From positions 124,001 through 188,000 of the forward strand of contig CAVPOO010000004.1 in assembly GCA_963707015.1 (NCBI GenBank): a stretch of 64,000 nt of DNA. Direction: 5' to 3'. Source of the stretch: CAVPOO01 sp963707015 (lineage in GTDB: Bacteria; Pseudomonadota; Gammaproteobacteria; Thiohalobacterales; Thiohalobacteraceae). Shown piece after piece: positions 62,322 through 64,000 of the stretch. The notes beneath the pieces were generated by a model, which was not told the origin of the DNA, ran no database searches, and saw only the letters and a list, made by a program, of their open reading frames with translations. The position numbers were made by a program, and so were the translations under genes. Each line of letters starts with the position of its first letter. Positions within the stretch are counted from its first letter, which is position 1.

Positions 62322-62411
62322 GTTTTTGTTTAGCAGTCACATCATAATCCCGCTGGCATTCGGACGCGCGCTGAAAATATTCCTGCACCACTCGCACTTA
62401 ACTCCTGATTG

Positions 62412-62454
62412 CGGCCGCGTCACTACCGCGCTGCGCTCGGTAGTGACGCGGCCG
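62412..62454. repeat. 17-bp perfect inverted repeat with 9-base loop
   Basis: CGGCCGCGTCACTACCG, CGCTGCGCT, then the exact complement. No T-tract. Lies between the IS66 and the HTH gene, in a region without supported genes (62322-62674). Confidence 0.75.
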
Positions 62455-62674
62455 TTCGTGCGTTGCACCCCGTGCGCCAGGCTTGCGCCTGTCACACAGG
62501 CTGCAGAAGGTTGCATCGGGCATACTTCGGTACAAGCATGTTGTGGTGGTTTCGTGAAACCACCCGTTTATATTCATATTCGCGGTTTACGCTACGAATT
62601 CACGGCACCAACAGTGCATTCGAGCTGCGCCGTGGCAGCTTGCAGGCCATGACAACGTGACTGTGTCAGTTGCT

Positions 62675-63406
62675 TCATGCAGGACGTGCGCTCACTGATG
62701 GAGCCGTGGGCGACGCTCGGATCTCTGCAACCTCATCGGCATACTCCAGCCGGAAATGCCCGGTCTCAAGCCGGTGGACCATGGCATGGAGGTAGCCGAG
62801 TGGAGAGGTTTCGATCCGACCGGTAGCCATAATGCCAGCCCATTCGTCGATCACCATCTGTGCCTCGACGGAATTAAGCCTGGCGACCTTTGCTAGGGCT
62901 GCATCCCTCAGCTCCTGTGGAATCCAGGTTGCGAACTCCACTGTGCCGATATTATTTTGACAACTACTACGCTCTTTGGTGTTGTTCGGTGTTGTAGTAG
63001 TCGTCCTTCTTAAGTCTGGTTCGGTAGTAGGTAATGCTACCGGCTTTTCCGGATAGGGCTCAGCCGTGTCAGGTTCAACCGTGTCCGGTATATCCGGATG
63101 TGGAGATGTTGCTACTTCCTGCACAAAGTAGGTGCCACCACGCAAACGGCCATGCCGGTCGCGTGATGGCACATATCGCACATATCCCGCATCGCGAAGT
63201 TCGCGCAGGAGACGGTAGATGCCATCGCGTCCGAGGTTCCCGCGCTTGCGCAGATCGTTCACGATTACCTTCCAGTCGTCCGGACGGGAAAGCAGGTAAC
63301 CCAGCAGTCCCCTGGCGGCCCAGGACAGTCGGCTATCCTCGACCGCGTGCTGATCGATAATGACGAACCGGTGGCGCCGGGGAGAACGGATGATGGTCTG
63401 ACTCAT
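62675..63406 (-). CDS. Winged-helix/replication-initiator-like accessory protein
   Basis: 243 residues. N-terminal part FVIIDQHAVEDSRLSWAARG, LLGYLLSRPDDWKVIVNDLR and GRDGIYRLLRELRDAGYVRY is the helix-turn-helix of plasmid/phage replication-type proteins (Phage_rep_O_N / DnaD-like). A Pro/Thr-rich linker (PDTVEPDTAEPYPEKPVALP) follows and then a C-terminal helical domain ELRDAALAKVARLNSVEAQM to the end. Typical of integrative elements. Overlaps by 4 bases the upstream gene at 63403. Confidence 0.75.
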   Translation of the reverse strand: MSQTIIRSPRRHRFVIIDQHAVEDSRLSWAARGLLGYLLSRPDDWKVIVNDLRKRGNLGRDGIYRLLRELRDAGYVRYVPSRDRHGRLRGGTYFVQEVATSPHPDIPDTVEPDTAEPYPEKPVALPTTEPDLRRTTTTTPNNTKERSSCQNNIGTVEFATWIPQELRDAALAKVARLNSVEAQMVIDEWAGIMATGRIETSPLGYLHAMVHRLETGHFRLEYADEVAEIRASPTAPSVSARPA

Positions 63407-63654
63407 GATTCACCGGTGCCGATAATGATCTGTGCGACCTCGCTGGCCGGGTAGTAGATACGCCGGCCGATCTTGCGACCGCAGGCCTTGAGTGAACGGG
63501 TCTGCTGGTCGCAGGGGTAGCACAGGCTGTAGCGCAGGCCGCCGGTAGTACGGCCCAGCAGCTCGGCCAGTTGTGTCTGTGAAAGCAGCAGGCCATAGCG
63601 TTCGGTAATCTGGTTCTGAAGCAGCGCCGCATTCGGGCTTTCCTTGTCTTGCAT
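63403..63654 (-). CDS. HTH accessory protein of an integrative element
   Basis: 83 residues from ATG 63654 (GGAGATCGTGGAAA upstream; a longer frame starts at 63714). Reads ALLQNQITERYGLLLSQTQL, AELLGRTTGGLRYSLC, then SLKACGRKIGRRIYYPASEV: a MerR/excisionase-like winged helix ending in a (I/Y)PASEV beta-hairpin. Together with the 62675 gene it forms the control cluster of a mobile element whose rest is beyond the right edge. Confidence 0.65.
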   Translation of the reverse strand: MQDKESPNAALLQNQITERYGLLLSQTQLAELLGRTTGGLRYSLCYPCDQQTRSLKACGRKIGRRIYYPASEVAQIIIGTGES

Positions 63655-63714
63655 TTTCCACGATCTCCATGGATATGATTCGGAGATCAGAGCTTGCACA
63701 ATCTCGTAAGTCAT

Positions 63715-64000
63715 TGCCAGCGTTGAATTTATTTAGCAGTGCGCTAAAACTCCTTGTTTCAAGGACTTGAGAGAAATACGTGATGAAAAAATGTTTTTAG
63801 CAGAATCCTTGTCGTCAGAATGGGTATTGTCTGCTTGATATGGATGATGACAGGTTTGTGCAGTTTGGATTTGGATAGTGCGGACATGAAGATCAGCATA
63901 TGTATCGAGGAATCAGATGCGTGCGCCTTTTCTCTTGGTCTCGCATTCATTCAGGAGAGCCCCAGCAAATGCGCTTAGCAACACACTCTATTCGGCCTTC
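63715..64000. other. Right-edge region, no gene seen
   Basis: 286 bases up to the window end; no gene supported. Contains the TTTAGC palindrome at 63732-63748. Confidence 0.5.
63732..63748. promoter_or_regulatory. Palindromic operator candidate TTTAGC-N5-GCTAAA
   Basis: Perfect 6-bp arms with 5-base spacer, 18-34 bases upstream of the ATG at 63714. Half-sites TTTAGC appear again at 63792 and at 62330 near the IS66 right end. Confidence 0.45.

Overview
The window is a GC-rich bacterial chromosome segment, most likely from a gammaproteobacterium. Pointers are aceK, an OxyR type with the paired cysteines, a peroxiredoxin-glutaredoxin fusion, TesA next to a YbbA/YbbP-like ABC pair, a suf operon with SufT, and intergenic repeats typical of environmental gammaproteobacteria. 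The genus cannot be fixed from the sequence. No rRNA, convincing tRNA or CRISPR array was seen.

Layout. 1-3.1 kb: the N-terminal part of an AsmA-like gene that runs off the left edge, then a graveyard of fragments (a partial copy of aceK, a serine-hydrolase piece, the tail of a phage-type integrase with an internal stop). 3.3-5.9 kb: a minus-strand operon of a BAX-inhibitor-1 membrane protein, a bacterial eRF1-like (baeRF) protein with a zinc ribbon, and a CBS-domain protein. 6.3-11.2 kb: full-length aceK and a PAS/GAF/GGDEF/EAL protein. 11.5-13 kb: another degraded zone (GH13_18 phosphorylase N-terminus joined to a secreted-protein fragment cut by a REP-like element). 13.2-15.8 kb: an oxidative-stress island (Prx-Grx, Dps, DUF2061 protein, divergent oxyR). 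16-23 kb: hydrolase, intradiol dioxygenase, Nramp-like transporter and small genes, with a heptanucleotide satellite at 20.0-20.2 kb. 23.6-27.5 kb: ABC permease, ABC ATPase and tesA. 29.6-34.7 kb: a response regulator, a LysM-FecR surface/periplasmic protein and a CHASE2 histidine kinase form one signalling operon. 34.7-41.5 kb: housekeeping and stress genes (MscL, Bcp/PrxQ, YbaK, DUF2202) and several single-TM microproteins. 41.8-46.6 kb: sufBCD-sufT-sufA-sufE without sufS. 47-49.3 kb: a dense cluster of nested palindromic repeats. 49.3-54.5 kb: outer-membrane protein, a GGCT operon, a YdcF-like protein and two Hsp20 genes behind a sigma-32 type promoter. 54.9-60 kb: an FG-GAP secreted protein and a frameshifted secreted protein that share the same C-terminal module. 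60.2-64 kb: a mobile region (higBA remnant, IS66 element, winged-helix/HTH accessory genes).

The most unusual features are (i) at least three families of small palindromic elements that are bounded by CTAG, nest in one another at shared CTAG sites, and in three cases end exactly on the TAG stop codon of a gene; (ii) a C-terminal module of about 200 residues attached to three different secreted proteins; (iii) the BI-1/baeRF/CBS operon, whose upstream region carries a promoter-like element almost identical to that in front of oxyR; and (iv) a candidate non-coding RNA downstream of the repeat cluster at 46.9-47.15 kb.
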